Positions 1 through 4,543 of a stretch of DNA of 5,241 nucleotides are shown piece by piece. The notes under the pieces are model-generated. The model worked only from the letters and a program-made list of their open reading frames with translations. It ran no database searches and was not told where the DNA came from. The stretch is taken from the NCBI GenBank assembly GCA_945873875.1, contig CAMCER010000071.1:1-5241 (forward strand). Direction: 5' to 3'. Source of the DNA: an uncultured Clostridia bacterium. Lineage in GTDB: Bacteria; Bacillota_A; Clostridia; Peptostreptococcales; Anaerovoracaceae. The position numbers and the translations under genes are program-made. How positions within the stretch are numbered: position 1 is the first letter of the stretch; each line of letters opens with the position of its first letter.

Positions 1-626
1 CTGCATGATTTATTATATGACAAATACGTCAGCAGTGCATAGGCCAGTATACCTGCAAGCAGCGCAGACAGCTGCAGAGCGATATGATCAGAGCCCGATG
101 CGTTCAGCGCCTCCAGCCCCGGGATATGATGCAAAGTCTCTGCGATGCCTGTGATGAGAAAGCATACGATGATATATATCACGAAAGGCTTTCCGATGCC
201 GTATGCGGTCCTGAAAAAACCTCCGAGGAAGATCAGGTTGAACATACCGAAGATCAGCAGAACTGTTCCAAGGAAAAACGGATTTGCATTCATCATAGCG
301 TTCTGCTGGTATACGGCAGATCCCGAAAGGATCGTCATACGGACGAGTGTCAGCACTGCCATGAGGAAAGATCCGCAGAGTTCGATGAAGATGCAGAACT
401 GATACTTGCCTTTGACTACATCCCTCTTGGCGACAGGAAGCAGCGCCGAAAAGACGATGTCGTTGGATTCCCTGGCGCTCTGAAAGTTCTGAAAGAGCCC
501 CAGTGTGATAAAGAATACGCCGCAGAGGATAGGATAGCCCGGAAGCAGTGTCATAAAAGCAAAGCCGATGAACAGATACGTGAGCAGCGCGCTGAGACGC
601 ATTTCTTTTTTCAAAAGTGCATTCAT
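1..626 (-). CDS. ABC-2 type transporter permease subunit, 3' end outside window
   Basis: Membrane subunit of an ABC exporter, partner of the ATPase encoded just upstream. The reading frame starts at ATG 626-624 and is open to the window edge (208 codons). The protein begins MNALLKKEMRLSALLTYLF and carries the pattern ESNDIVFSALLPVAKRDVVK at about residues 53-72, which I recognise as typical of the ABC2_membrane_5 (YtrC/D-like) family. Hydrophobic segments lie near residues 13-28, 32-46, 77-95, 117-136, 145-160 and 183-200. Members of the family are usually a little over 200 residues, so only a few C-terminal residues should be missing. The start is supported by GGGAGGT (633-639, read on minus) 6 nt upstream and by the 4-bp ATGA overlap with the ATPase stop, which suggests translational coupling. 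The substrate cannot be read from the sequence. A longer frame on the same strand (88-693) is a shadow without membrane character. Confidence 0.88.
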   Translation of the reverse strand, partial: MNALLKKEMRLSALLTYLFIGFAFMTLLPGYPILCGVFFITLGLFQNFQSARESNDIVFSALLPVAKRDVVKGKYQFCIFIELCGSFLMAVLTLVRMTILSGSAVYQQNAMMNANPFFLGTVLLIFGMFNLIFLGGFFRTAYGIGKPFVIYIIVCFLITGIAETLHHIPGLEALNASGSDHIALQLSALLAGILAYALLTYLSYNKSC

Positions 627-1342
627 GATCTGACCTCCCTTTCCATTCTGAGAAATACCTCTTCCAGCGTTTCACCGGATCTTCCTTGTTCATTTATGAA
701 ATCAGCCTTGGGACAGGCTGCTCTGATCTGGCCGCTGCTGATATATACGATGTTGTCTGCGCATTTTTCAAGATCCGATGTGATGTGCGTCGAAAAGAAG
801 ATCGTCACTCCGTGATCTTTAAGTGTCGTGAACACATCGAGGAGCTCGTCGCGTGAGAAAGGATCCAGTCCGCTGGTCGGCTCATCGAGGATCAGTATCT
901 CCGCACGATGCGAAAGAGCCAGCAGCAGGTTGAACTTCACCTTCATTCCATCCGAAAGTTCGATGGGCTTCTTGTTCTCATCGATGCCGAACAGTTCCAT
1001 ATATTTTCGATAGGCATCCTCATCCCAGCTGCGGTAAAAGCTTCTGGTAACATCCACGATCTTTCGGATCTGTTTTCTGGGATACCAGCTGACGGTACCG
1101 GTGGAATAGCCGATCCTTTGTTTGATCTCAGTCTCATGGCCGTGCAGGTCCATTCCGAAGAAAGAGATCTTTCCGCTGTCTGCGTGGACCAGATTCAGCA
1201 TGGCTTTGATCGTCGTGGTTTTACCTGCACCGTTGCGGCCGATAAAGCCGGTGATGGTGCCTTCCTCTAATGAGAAGGAGACATTTTCCAGTTTAAAGGC
1301 CGGATAAGTCTTATTGACATCTTTGATCTCTACGATATTCAT
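623..1342 (-). CDS. ABC transporter ATP-binding protein, YtrB/BcrA-like
   Basis: Cytoplasmic ATPase that powers an ABC exporter together with the permease that follows it. The 239-residue protein has Walker A GRNGAGKT (35-42), a signature motif in the variant form LSDGMK (129-134), Walker B ILILDEP (149-155), D-loop SGLD (157-160) and H-loop STH (184-186). The variant signature and the segment FYRSWDEDAYRKYMELFGID before it are typical of YtrB-like ATPases, which pair with ABC-2 permeases and in many Firmicutes sit behind a GntR (YtrA) regulator. No GntR gene is seen here. The canonical Q-loop glutamine is not obvious (GYSTGTVSWYP at 78-88). Start ATG 1342-1340 is preceded by GAGGGA (1348-1353 on minus) at 5 nt. 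The stop overlaps the permease start (ATGA). The transported substrate is unknown; antibiotic peptide or stress-related export is only a guess from the family. Confidence 0.93.
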   Translation of the reverse strand: MNIVEIKDVNKTYPAFKLENVSFSLEEGTITGFIGRNGAGKTTTIKAMLNLVHADSGKISFFGMDLHGHETEIKQRIGYSTGTVSWYPRKQIRKIVDVTRSFYRSWDEDAYRKYMELFGIDENKKPIELSDGMKVKFNLLLALSHRAEILILDEPTSGLDPFSRDELLDVFTTLKDHGVTIFFSTHITSDLEKCADNIVYISSGQIRAACPKADFINEQGRSGETLEEVFLRMEREVRS

Positions 1343-1362
1343 AACATTCCCTCATGTGTGAT

Positions 1363-1385
1363 CAGTATGATTTATATGAATACTG
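1363..1385. promoter_or_regulatory. Possible operator: inverted repeat upstream of the ABC ATPase
   Basis: CAGTAT (1363-1368) and ATACTG (1380-1385) form a perfect 6-bp inverted repeat with an 11-bp AT-rich spacer, 20 bp upstream of the ATPase start. The spacer contains TATAAA on the minus strand, a possible -10 box, so a regulator bound here could block transcription. GntR-type regulators commonly control this class of ABC operon, but none is visible. Short arms make a chance match possible. Confidence 0.3.
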
Positions 1386-1537
1386 TAATATGCAGTTACC
1401 CTTAAAACAACCAACCAGAGTTAACAGACTTTGTCATTATTTGTTGCAGTTCTGCGTCAGGTCGCGGCCCATTTTGCATAGATATTATCATACTTCAGAA
1501 CACAGCGCTTTAACTATTTTGTAAAAAATTTATCGTA

Positions 1538-1572
1538 AAACATTAAAAAACAGTTGACAAACATTAATTAAT
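1538..1572 (+). repeat. Direct repeat AAACATTAA x2 and palindrome ATTAATTAAT in the DUF2975 promoter
   Basis: AAACATTAA occurs at 1538-1546 and again at 1559-1567, exactly 21 bp apart (two helical turns), flanking and overlapping the -35 box. The 10-bp perfect palindrome ATTAATTAAT (1563-1572) lies between the -35 and -10 boxes. The positions suit a repressor site, possibly for the Cro/CI-type protein encoded in the same operon. The region is AT-rich, so a fortuitous match cannot be excluded. Confidence 0.4.
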
Positions 1573-1581
1573 GAGTATAAT
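1554..1581 (+). promoter_or_regulatory. Sigma-A promoter of the DUF2975-XRE operon
   Basis: TTGACA (1554-1559), a 16-bp spacer and TATAAT (1576-1581): both hexamers match the consensus exactly. The predicted transcription start is near 1588, giving a leader of about 63 nt before GTG 1651. A promoter this strong would normally need a repressor, in keeping with the repeat and palindrome that overlap it. Confidence 0.88.
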
Positions 1582-1650
1582 TAGCATTGAAGGGATCCTA
1601 AACAAACATATTTCATAGATCAAACAGGCAAAAGCAGAAAGAGGTTCATC

Positions 1651-2151
1651 GTGAATAAAGAAATCAAATTAGTAAAACTTCAGAAAACAAGCAAAGTCTT
1701 CGCAGTCATCGCGAGAGTAGTTGAGATCGTAAATTATGTTGGCGCCGCCATTTGCGCAGCCGCTATCCCGGTGCTTTTCATCGCACCGGAAAAGGTGAAA
1801 TATTTCGTAAGCGGACAGGAAGGCGACCAGCTTTTCCAGATGCTCTCAAAAAATATGGAATTCAGGAGCGCCATGGTATTCTTCCTGATCATACTCATCG
1901 TGTTCACCCTCGCCTGCGCCTATCTCTTCAGAAAGATCGGCAGGCTCTTCAGGAACATCAACAGGGATTACTCGCCGTTCATTCCTGAAAACGTAAAACT
2001 CATCAGGTTTATCGCAGTATTCGTTGCACTGGTTATATTGATCGAAGCAGGCATCATTCCTGCGATCCTGATTGGATTGCTGCTCTGGGCCGTATCTCTT
2101 CTCTTTGACTACGGCTGCGAGCTGCAGAATGAATCTGACGAGATATTATAA
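1651..2151 (+). CDS. DUF2975 family membrane protein (YoaS-like)
   Basis: Integral membrane protein of unknown function, 166 residues. Four hydrophobic segments are seen at about residues 23-45, 74-93, 117-135 and 136-152, with a short hydrophilic loop (47-73) after the first. The phrase RNINRDYSPFIPENVKLIR (101-119) before the third segment and the ending FDYGCELQNESDEIL (152-166) are what I recognise as DUF2975. Members of this family are regularly encoded next to a small Cro/CI-type regulator, as here (B. subtilis YoaS/YozG-like), and the pair is thought to form a membrane-linked regulatory unit; that role is inference. The start is GTG 1651, preceded by AAAGAGG (1638-1644) at 6 nt. No ATG gives the conserved N-terminal basic stretch. 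The stop overlaps the ribosome binding site of the next gene, with a gap of 10 nt. Confidence 0.85.
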   Translation: MNKEIKLVKLQKTSKVFAVIARVVEIVNYVGAAICAAAIPVLFIAPEKVKYFVSGQEGDQLFQMLSKNMEFRSAMVFFLIILIVFTLACAYLFRKIGRLFRNINRDYSPFIPENVKLIRFIAVFVALVILIEAGIIPAILIGLLLWAVSLLFDYGCELQNESDEIL

Positions 2152-2156
2152 GGAGG
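2150..2156 (+). promoter_or_regulatory. Ribosome binding site fixing the XRE regulator start
   Basis: AAGGAGG overlaps the stop codon of the DUF2975 gene and stands 5 nt before ATG 2162. It rules out the longer upstream frame from 2072, whose extra 30 residues are out-of-frame translation of the membrane protein gene. Confidence 0.85.
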
Positions 2157-2161
2157 GTATT

Positions 2162-2374
2162 ATGGCGATCGTATTAAGACTCGATAGAATGATGGCTGAC
2201 CGCAAGATGTCTCTGAACGAGCTTGCAGAAAAAGTCGGTATCTCCAATGTCAATCTTTCAAAGATCAAGACAGGCAAGGTAAGCGGTGTGCGGTTCACCA
2301 CTCTGGACGGCATTTGCAAAGCGCTGTGCTGCCAGCCGGGAGACATTCTTGAATACAGCGAAGACGAAGAGTAA
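2162..2374 (+). CDS. Small Cro/CI-type (XRE) transcriptional regulator, YozG-like
   Basis: A 70-residue DNA-binding protein consisting of little more than a helix-turn-helix domain. It starts MAIVLRLDRMMADRKMSLNE. LNELAEKVGI (18-27) forms the first helix of the motif plus turn, and SNVNLSKIKTGK (28-39) the recognition helix. TTLDGICKALCCQPGDILEY (46-65) is the C-terminal signature of the YozG-like subgroup. There is no sensor or dimerisation domain, and the tail is acidic (SEDEE). It is co-transcribed with the DUF2975 gene, the usual partner in this subgroup, and ends 13 nt before a strong terminator. Autoregulation through the repeats at the operon promoter is plausible but not shown. Confidence 0.92.
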   Translation: MAIVLRLDRMMADRKMSLNELAEKVGISNVNLSKIKTGKVSGVRFTTLDGICKALCCQPGDILEYSEDEE

Positions 2375-2387
2375 TTTCACAAGCAGG

Positions 2388-2416
2388 AAAACGGAGTGCC
2401 GGTGGTACTCCGTTTT
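2388..2416 (+). terminator. Rho-independent terminator of the DUF2975-XRE operon
   Basis: AAAACGGAGT (2388-2397) pairs perfectly with ACTCCGTTTT (2407-2416). GCC (2398-2400) and GGT (2404-2406) extend the stem (one G-U pair) to 13 bp with a 3-nt loop. The T run is at the end of the right arm. The hairpin is also the first part of a repeat seen again at 3362. Confidence 0.85.
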
Positions 2417-2420
2417 ACTA

Positions 2421-2487
2421 TTGGTACACCATCAGGGGTTTATGCGTATCGCTTCGCGATCCGCCGGTCTGTCTTGCGACAGTCGCG
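2421..2487. repeat. Structured repeat, internally deleted copy
   Basis: Begins TTGGTACACCATCAGGGG directly after the terminator. Positions 2424-2471 are identical, base for base over 48 bp, to 4351-4398. The tail 2464-2487 also matches 4446-4469 at 20 of 24 bases. This copy therefore looks like the 4347 element with about 55 bp removed between the two similar blocks CCGGTCTG and CCGGACTG. It contains a small hairpin, ATCGC-TTC-GCGAT (2448-2460). The promoter of the Fic pseudogene starts right after it. Short frames through it are not credible genes. Confidence 0.8.
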
Positions 2488-2516
2488 TTATGATAGGCGG
2501 GCTTCTTTGATATAAT
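2488..2516 (+). promoter_or_regulatory. Promoter of the Fic pseudogene (extended -10)
   Basis: TGATATAAT (2508-2516) is an extended -10 element with a perfect TATAAT (2511-2516). The -35 candidate TTATGA (2488-2493) at 17 bp is weak (3 of 6), as is common with an extended -10. The predicted transcription start near 2523 leaves only about 11 nt of leader, starting at the ribosome binding site. Confidence 0.65.
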
Positions 2517-2533
2517 CATATAAGGTGATGTTC

Positions 2534-3336
2534 ATGAAAAAAGATCCGTTTAAAGAGTATATAAAAGAAAGTGAACCCGAAAAGAGGGATAAAGGATATG
2601 CATGGCATACCGCCATTGGATTGCAGGCTGTTGACGGGTTGAAAACTTCTGACTATCTTATGGATACAGCAACATGCAATATTGAAGGCGAGATCTCTTT
2701 TGATGAAGCAAATGCGCTTCTGCAGGCTTACTATACTGAGAATCCTGCAAGTGATACAGATGACAGGACAGATCCGGGACTATAACATCACAAAAAAAGA
2801 GTGGATTCTGGACGGTGCAACAGTTCTTTACGGAAGTGTCACGGAGCTCTTCGCAGCACTAGAATACGATCTCTCAGTTGAAAAGAGTTTTTCTTGTCAG
2901 GGCCTTTCAATGGACGAAAGTATTCATCATCTCGCCGTGTTTATCTCACGACTCTGGCAGATACATGTTTTTCGGGAGGGGAATACCCGAACGACTGCCG
3001 TATTCTTCATCAAATATCTGAGGATGCTTGGATTTGATGTCATAAATGATATATTTGCTGAGAATGCATGGTATTTCAGAAATGCGCTTGTCAGAGCTAA
3101 TTATAATGATTTAAAAAACGGTGTCCATGAGACGACCAGGTATCTGGAAATGTTTCTGCGAAACCTTTTGCTGAATACACAGACCCCCCTGCATAACAAG
3201 GACATGCACATCAGAGGTTCAGGCTGTGCTTGAACTGAAACCGACCCGGAGCAGCGAGCTGCTTCGCGAAATGGAGGAGAAAAGCCTTATCGTTCCGGTT
3301 TCAGGTCAGGGGAAAGGAAAGTACAGGTTCCTGTAG
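2534..3336 (+). pseudogene. Fic family protein, broken by two internal deletions
   Basis: Fic proteins transfer AMP or related groups to target proteins and often act as toxins. Here three pieces of one protein lie in three different frames. Piece 1 (2534-2785) starts MKKDPFKEYIKESEPEKR and has the family N terminus, ending at DDRTDPGL-stop. Piece 2 continues one frame over from about 2769 (QIRDYNITKKEW) to the stop at 3231-3233 and includes the Fic motif HVFREGNTRTT (2964-2996). Piece 3 (3217-3336) reads VQAVLELKPTRSSELLREMEEK and on to GKGKYRFL-stop, a winged-helix-like C terminus I associate with the same family. Compared with homologues as I remember them, roughly 50 residues are missing at the first junction (about 2765-2772, the helices before the Fic core) and a linker of similar or larger size at the second (about 3212-3219). 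The start is ATG 2534, with AAGGTGA at 2522-2528. Promoter and start are intact, so an 83-residue peptide may still be made. Reinitiation at ATG 2760 would restart the core, but no good ribosome binding site precedes it. Confidence 0.88.
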
Positions 3337-3361
3337 CAGGGGACAGGTTTTTGGATATAAC

Positions 3362-3390
3362 AAAGCGGAGCACCATCGGTACTCCGTTTT
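3362..3390 (+). terminator. Hairpin terminator after the Fic pseudogene
   Basis: AAAGCGGAG (3362-3370) pairs with CTCCGTTTT (3382-3390), one G-U pair. Inside, ACC (3372-3374) pairs with GGT (3378-3380) around loop ATC, with one C/A mismatch. T-rich sequence follows. It stands 26 nt after the old stop codon. Confidence 0.75.
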
Positions 3391-3408
3391 ATTATTGGTA
3401 CACCATCA
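3362..3408. repeat. Hairpin plus TTGGTACACCATCA repeat, second copy
   Basis: Matches 2388-2434 at 40 of 47 positions, covering the terminator hairpin and the following TTGGTACACCATCA (3395-3408). Unlike the copies at 2421 and 4347 it does not continue into the multi-hairpin element: similarity stops right after CATCA. The changes in the stem mostly keep base pairing, so the structure seems to be what is preserved. Confidence 0.75.
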
Positions 3409-3416
3409 TCTGTCCG

Positions 3417-3443
3417 CAGTTGTTTACATTTTGTAGACAACTG
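3417..3443. promoter_or_regulatory. Operator-like 27-bp inverted repeat over the -35 box of the Bro-N/Fic gene
   Basis: CAGTTGTTTACA (3417-3428) and TGTAGACAACTG (3432-3443) are inverted repeats with 11 of 12 pairs matching and a 3-bp centre. The right arm contains the -35 hexamer TAGACA, so a protein bound here would block RNA polymerase. A second copy in the same register lies inside the gene at 3644-3670. A likely binder is the gene's own Bro-N domain, since Bro-N domains of viral BRO proteins bind DNA; this is inference. Confidence 0.75.
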
Positions 3444-3462
3444 GGCTATAAGAGTTTATAAT
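3434..3462 (+). promoter_or_regulatory. Promoter of the Bro-N/Fic gene
   Basis: TAGACA (3434-3439, 5 of 6), a 17-bp spacer and TATAAT (3457-3462). The predicted transcription start is near 3469, so the leader is only about 10 nt and starts at the ribosome binding site. The -35 box lies inside the right arm of the inverted repeat. Confidence 0.8.
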
Positions 3463-3468
3463 AATACT

Positions 3469-3473
3469 GGTGA
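3469..3473 (+). promoter_or_regulatory. Ribosome binding site fixing the Bro-N/Fic start
   Basis: GGTGA stands 5 nt before ATG 3479. It favours this ATG over the in-frame GTG at 3470, which lies within the site and at the predicted 5' end of the transcript. Confidence 0.6.
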
Positions 3474-3478
3474 GTGAT

Positions 3479-4339
3479 ATGAAAACTAAGACATCAATAA
3501 GATTATTTAATAACAAAGCAGTCAGAGCAAGATGGGATGATGAGACCTCCGGTTGGTGGTATGCTGCAGTAGATCTGATCTCTGCTATTACGGATAGTAA
3601 AAACCCCAGAGTATACTGGAATGCACTTAAAAAGCGGCATACGGAGTTGTCGGCTTTTTGTAGACAACTGAAACTCACTGCTGGAGACGGAAAGCGGTAT
3701 AACACGGACACTTTGAGCGAAGATGGAATCAGGGAACTCTTATTTGTGCTGCCTTCTTTAAAACACAAGGTGGTCACCGATTGGCTGAAAGGATTGTCCG
3801 ACCCTGTCGATGAGCAAAGCAAACGAAAAGCATATGAGTTATATGAAGGGTCGTTTTTAAATGATATAGAGGTCGGAACAGTAAAGGGTTTACAGCAGAT
3901 ACATGCGTACTTGTTCGATGGTCTTTACGATTTTGCGGGAAAGCTCAGAACGAAAAATATATCCAAGGGCGGATTTGCTTTTGCAAACTGCATGTATTTT
4001 GACGAGATCTTCAAGACAATAGAAGCGATGCCTGAAGCAGATGCAGATCAGATCATTGATAAGTATGTGGAGATGAACATAGCGCATCCGTTTATGGAAG
4101 GCAACGGGCGAGCAACAAGGATATGGCTGGATATGCTGCTGAAGGACAGGCTTAAGATGTGTGTCGACTGGGAGAAGATCGACAAAAAAGCATATCTTGA
4201 AGCAATGGAAAAAAGCACGGTAGATGCTTCATTGATCAGGAAGCTGATCAAAAGCGCTCTGACGGAAAAAATCAACGACCGTGAACTGTTCTTAAAAGGC
4301 ATCGATTATTCATACTATTATGAAGAGATAGATGATTGA
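3479..4339 (+). CDS. Bro-N domain / class III Fic fusion protein (putative AMP transferase)
   Basis: Predicted cytoplasmic protein adenylyltransferase with a fused N-terminal phage-antirepressor-like domain, 286 residues. Residues 6-105 (TSIRLFNNKAVRARWDDE, then GWWYAAVDLISAITDSKNP and DGKRYNTDTL) resemble the Bro-N/DinD-type domain. Residues 125-286 are the Fic domain: SFLNDIEVGTVKGLQQIH, the target-binding flap NISKGGFAFA (160-169), and the catalytic loop HPFMEGNGRATR (203-214) with its histidine, acidic residue, GNG and both arginines. The C terminus KGIDYSYYYEE matches the inhibitory helix of class III Fic proteins such as Neisseria NmFic, S-x-x-x-E with S278 and E282; position 283 is Glu where the family motif has Gly or Asn. 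Class III enzymes keep themselves off through this helix, so no separate antitoxin is expected and none is seen. NmFic modifies DNA gyrase; the target here is unknown. The frame is intact, with no terminator of its own before the structured repeat at 4347. Autoregulation via the two inverted repeats is likely. Confidence 0.9.
   Translation: MKTKTSIRLFNNKAVRARWDDETSGWWYAAVDLISAITDSKNPRVYWNALKKRHTELSAFCRQLKLTAGDGKRYNTDTLSEDGIRELLFVLPSLKHKVVTDWLKGLSDPVDEQSKRKAYELYEGSFLNDIEVGTVKGLQQIHAYLFDGLYDFAGKLRTKNISKGGFAFANCMYFDEIFKTIEAMPEADADQIIDKYVEMNIAHPFMEGNGRATRIWLDMLLKDRLKMCVDWEKIDKKAYLEAMEKSTVDASLIRKLIKSALTEKINDRELFLKGIDYSYYYEEIDD
3644..3670. promoter_or_regulatory. Second operator-like site inside the Bro-N/Fic coding region
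   Basis: Matches the 3417-3443 site at 22 of 27 positions without gaps, including 15 identical bases TTTTGTAGACAACTG (3656-3670) and AGTTGT (3645-3650) at the same spacing. As a palindrome it is weaker, because the inner left arm has changed. It coincides exactly with codons 56-64 (E-L-S-A-F-C-R-Q-L) in the Bro-N domain, 227 bp from the first site. Confidence 0.6.
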
Positions 4340-4346
4340 CCTGTTC

Positions 4347-4500
4347 ATTAGTACACCATCAGGGGTTTATGCGTATCGCTTCGCGATCCGCCGGTCTGCG
4401 CAGGCTCGTTTAGCCTGCTTGACCCGCTCCCTGTTCGACAGTCCACCGGACTGTCTCACGACGGTCGCGCCCTTCCGGGTTCGAACCCCTGCTGAATTAC
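4347..4500. repeat. Multi-hairpin repeat element, full copy, tRNA-3'-end-like borders
   Basis: Starts TTAGTACACCATCAGGGG, a variant of the motif at 2421 and 3395, 8 nt after the Bro-N/Fic stop. It contains hairpins ATCGC/GCGAT (4375-4387), GCAGGCT/AGCCTGC (4400-4418, 5-nt loop) and GACAGTCC/GGACTGTC (4437-4455, 3-nt loop), and the 12-bp palindrome GGGTTCGAACCC (4477-4488). The outer arms CAGGGGTT (4360-4367) and AACCCCTG (4484-4491) are perfect inverted repeats enclosing the inner hairpins. On the minus strand the left border reads AACCCCTGATGGTGTACTA, like the end of a tRNA T stem plus acceptor strand, and the right border reads CAGGGGTTCGAACC, like the 5' half of a T arm. No whole tRNA can be folded. 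Frames through it on both strands (4332-4520, 4367-4555) look like translated repeat, not genes. It could be a transcribed structured RNA, a non-autonomous mobile repeat or a recombination site. Confidence 0.75.
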
Positions 4501-4503
4501 AAA

Positions 4504-4543
4504 AAAGTAAAGCGAGATAGGCAAGGCCTATCTCGTTTACTTT
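4504..4543 (-). terminator. Terminator of the serine recombinase gene, overlapping its stop codon
   Basis: On the minus strand AAAGTAAA-CGAGATAGGC (4543-4526) pairs with GCCTATCTCG-C-TTTACTTT (4522-4504): 18 bp with one bulged base and a 3-nt loop, followed by a T run (TTTTTT ending at 4501). The recombinase stop codon (4539-4537) lies inside the first arm. On the plus strand the hairpin is not followed by a T run, though it may slow transcription coming from the Fic side. It is followed by TTTGGTACAC, like the hairpins at 2388 and 3362. Confidence 0.82.

Larger units (their letters stand above)
1343..1650. other. Divergent intergenic region between the ABC operon and the DUF2975 operon
   Basis: 308 bases without a gene. 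The right third holds the consensus promoter of the plus-strand operon and its leader (about 60 nt from the predicted start of transcription to GTG 1651). The left end holds the ribosome binding site of the ATPase and a short inverted repeat. The middle (about 1390-1530) shows no open frame, tRNA or stable hairpin that I can defend. For the ABC operon I find only weak promoter candidates on the minus strand, for example TATAAA near 1370-1375 without a good -35 box. Confidence 0.6.

Noticed and set aside
88..693. 201-codon open frame on the minus strand
   Set aside because: It overlaps the permease in another frame, has no membrane segments or recognisable motif, and no ribosome binding site. 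The permease frame from 626 gives a clear ABC-2 protein.
84..815. 243-codon open frame on the plus strand
   Set aside because: Antisense to the ABC permease and ATPase; low-complexity charged composition without any family pattern.
2760..3233. Independent short Fic gene starting at ATG 2760
   Set aside because: No convincing ribosome binding site, it lacks the helices before the Fic core, and flanking fragments in other frames belong to the same ancestral protein.
3470..3478. GTG 3470 as start of the Bro-N/Fic gene
   Set aside because: It falls at the predicted first base of the transcript and within the ribosome binding site of ATG 3479; nothing upstream of it could serve as its own site.
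3424..3822. 132-codon open frame on the minus strand, antisense to the Bro-N/Fic gene
   Set aside because: Shadow of the coding strand; no ribosome binding site or domain, and it runs through the promoter and operator of the real gene.
4347..4500. A tRNA gene suggested by GGGTTCGAACCC and GTGTACCA-like ends
   Set aside because: The T-arm halves are 116 nt apart and no D arm, anticodon arm or matching acceptor 5' strand is present.
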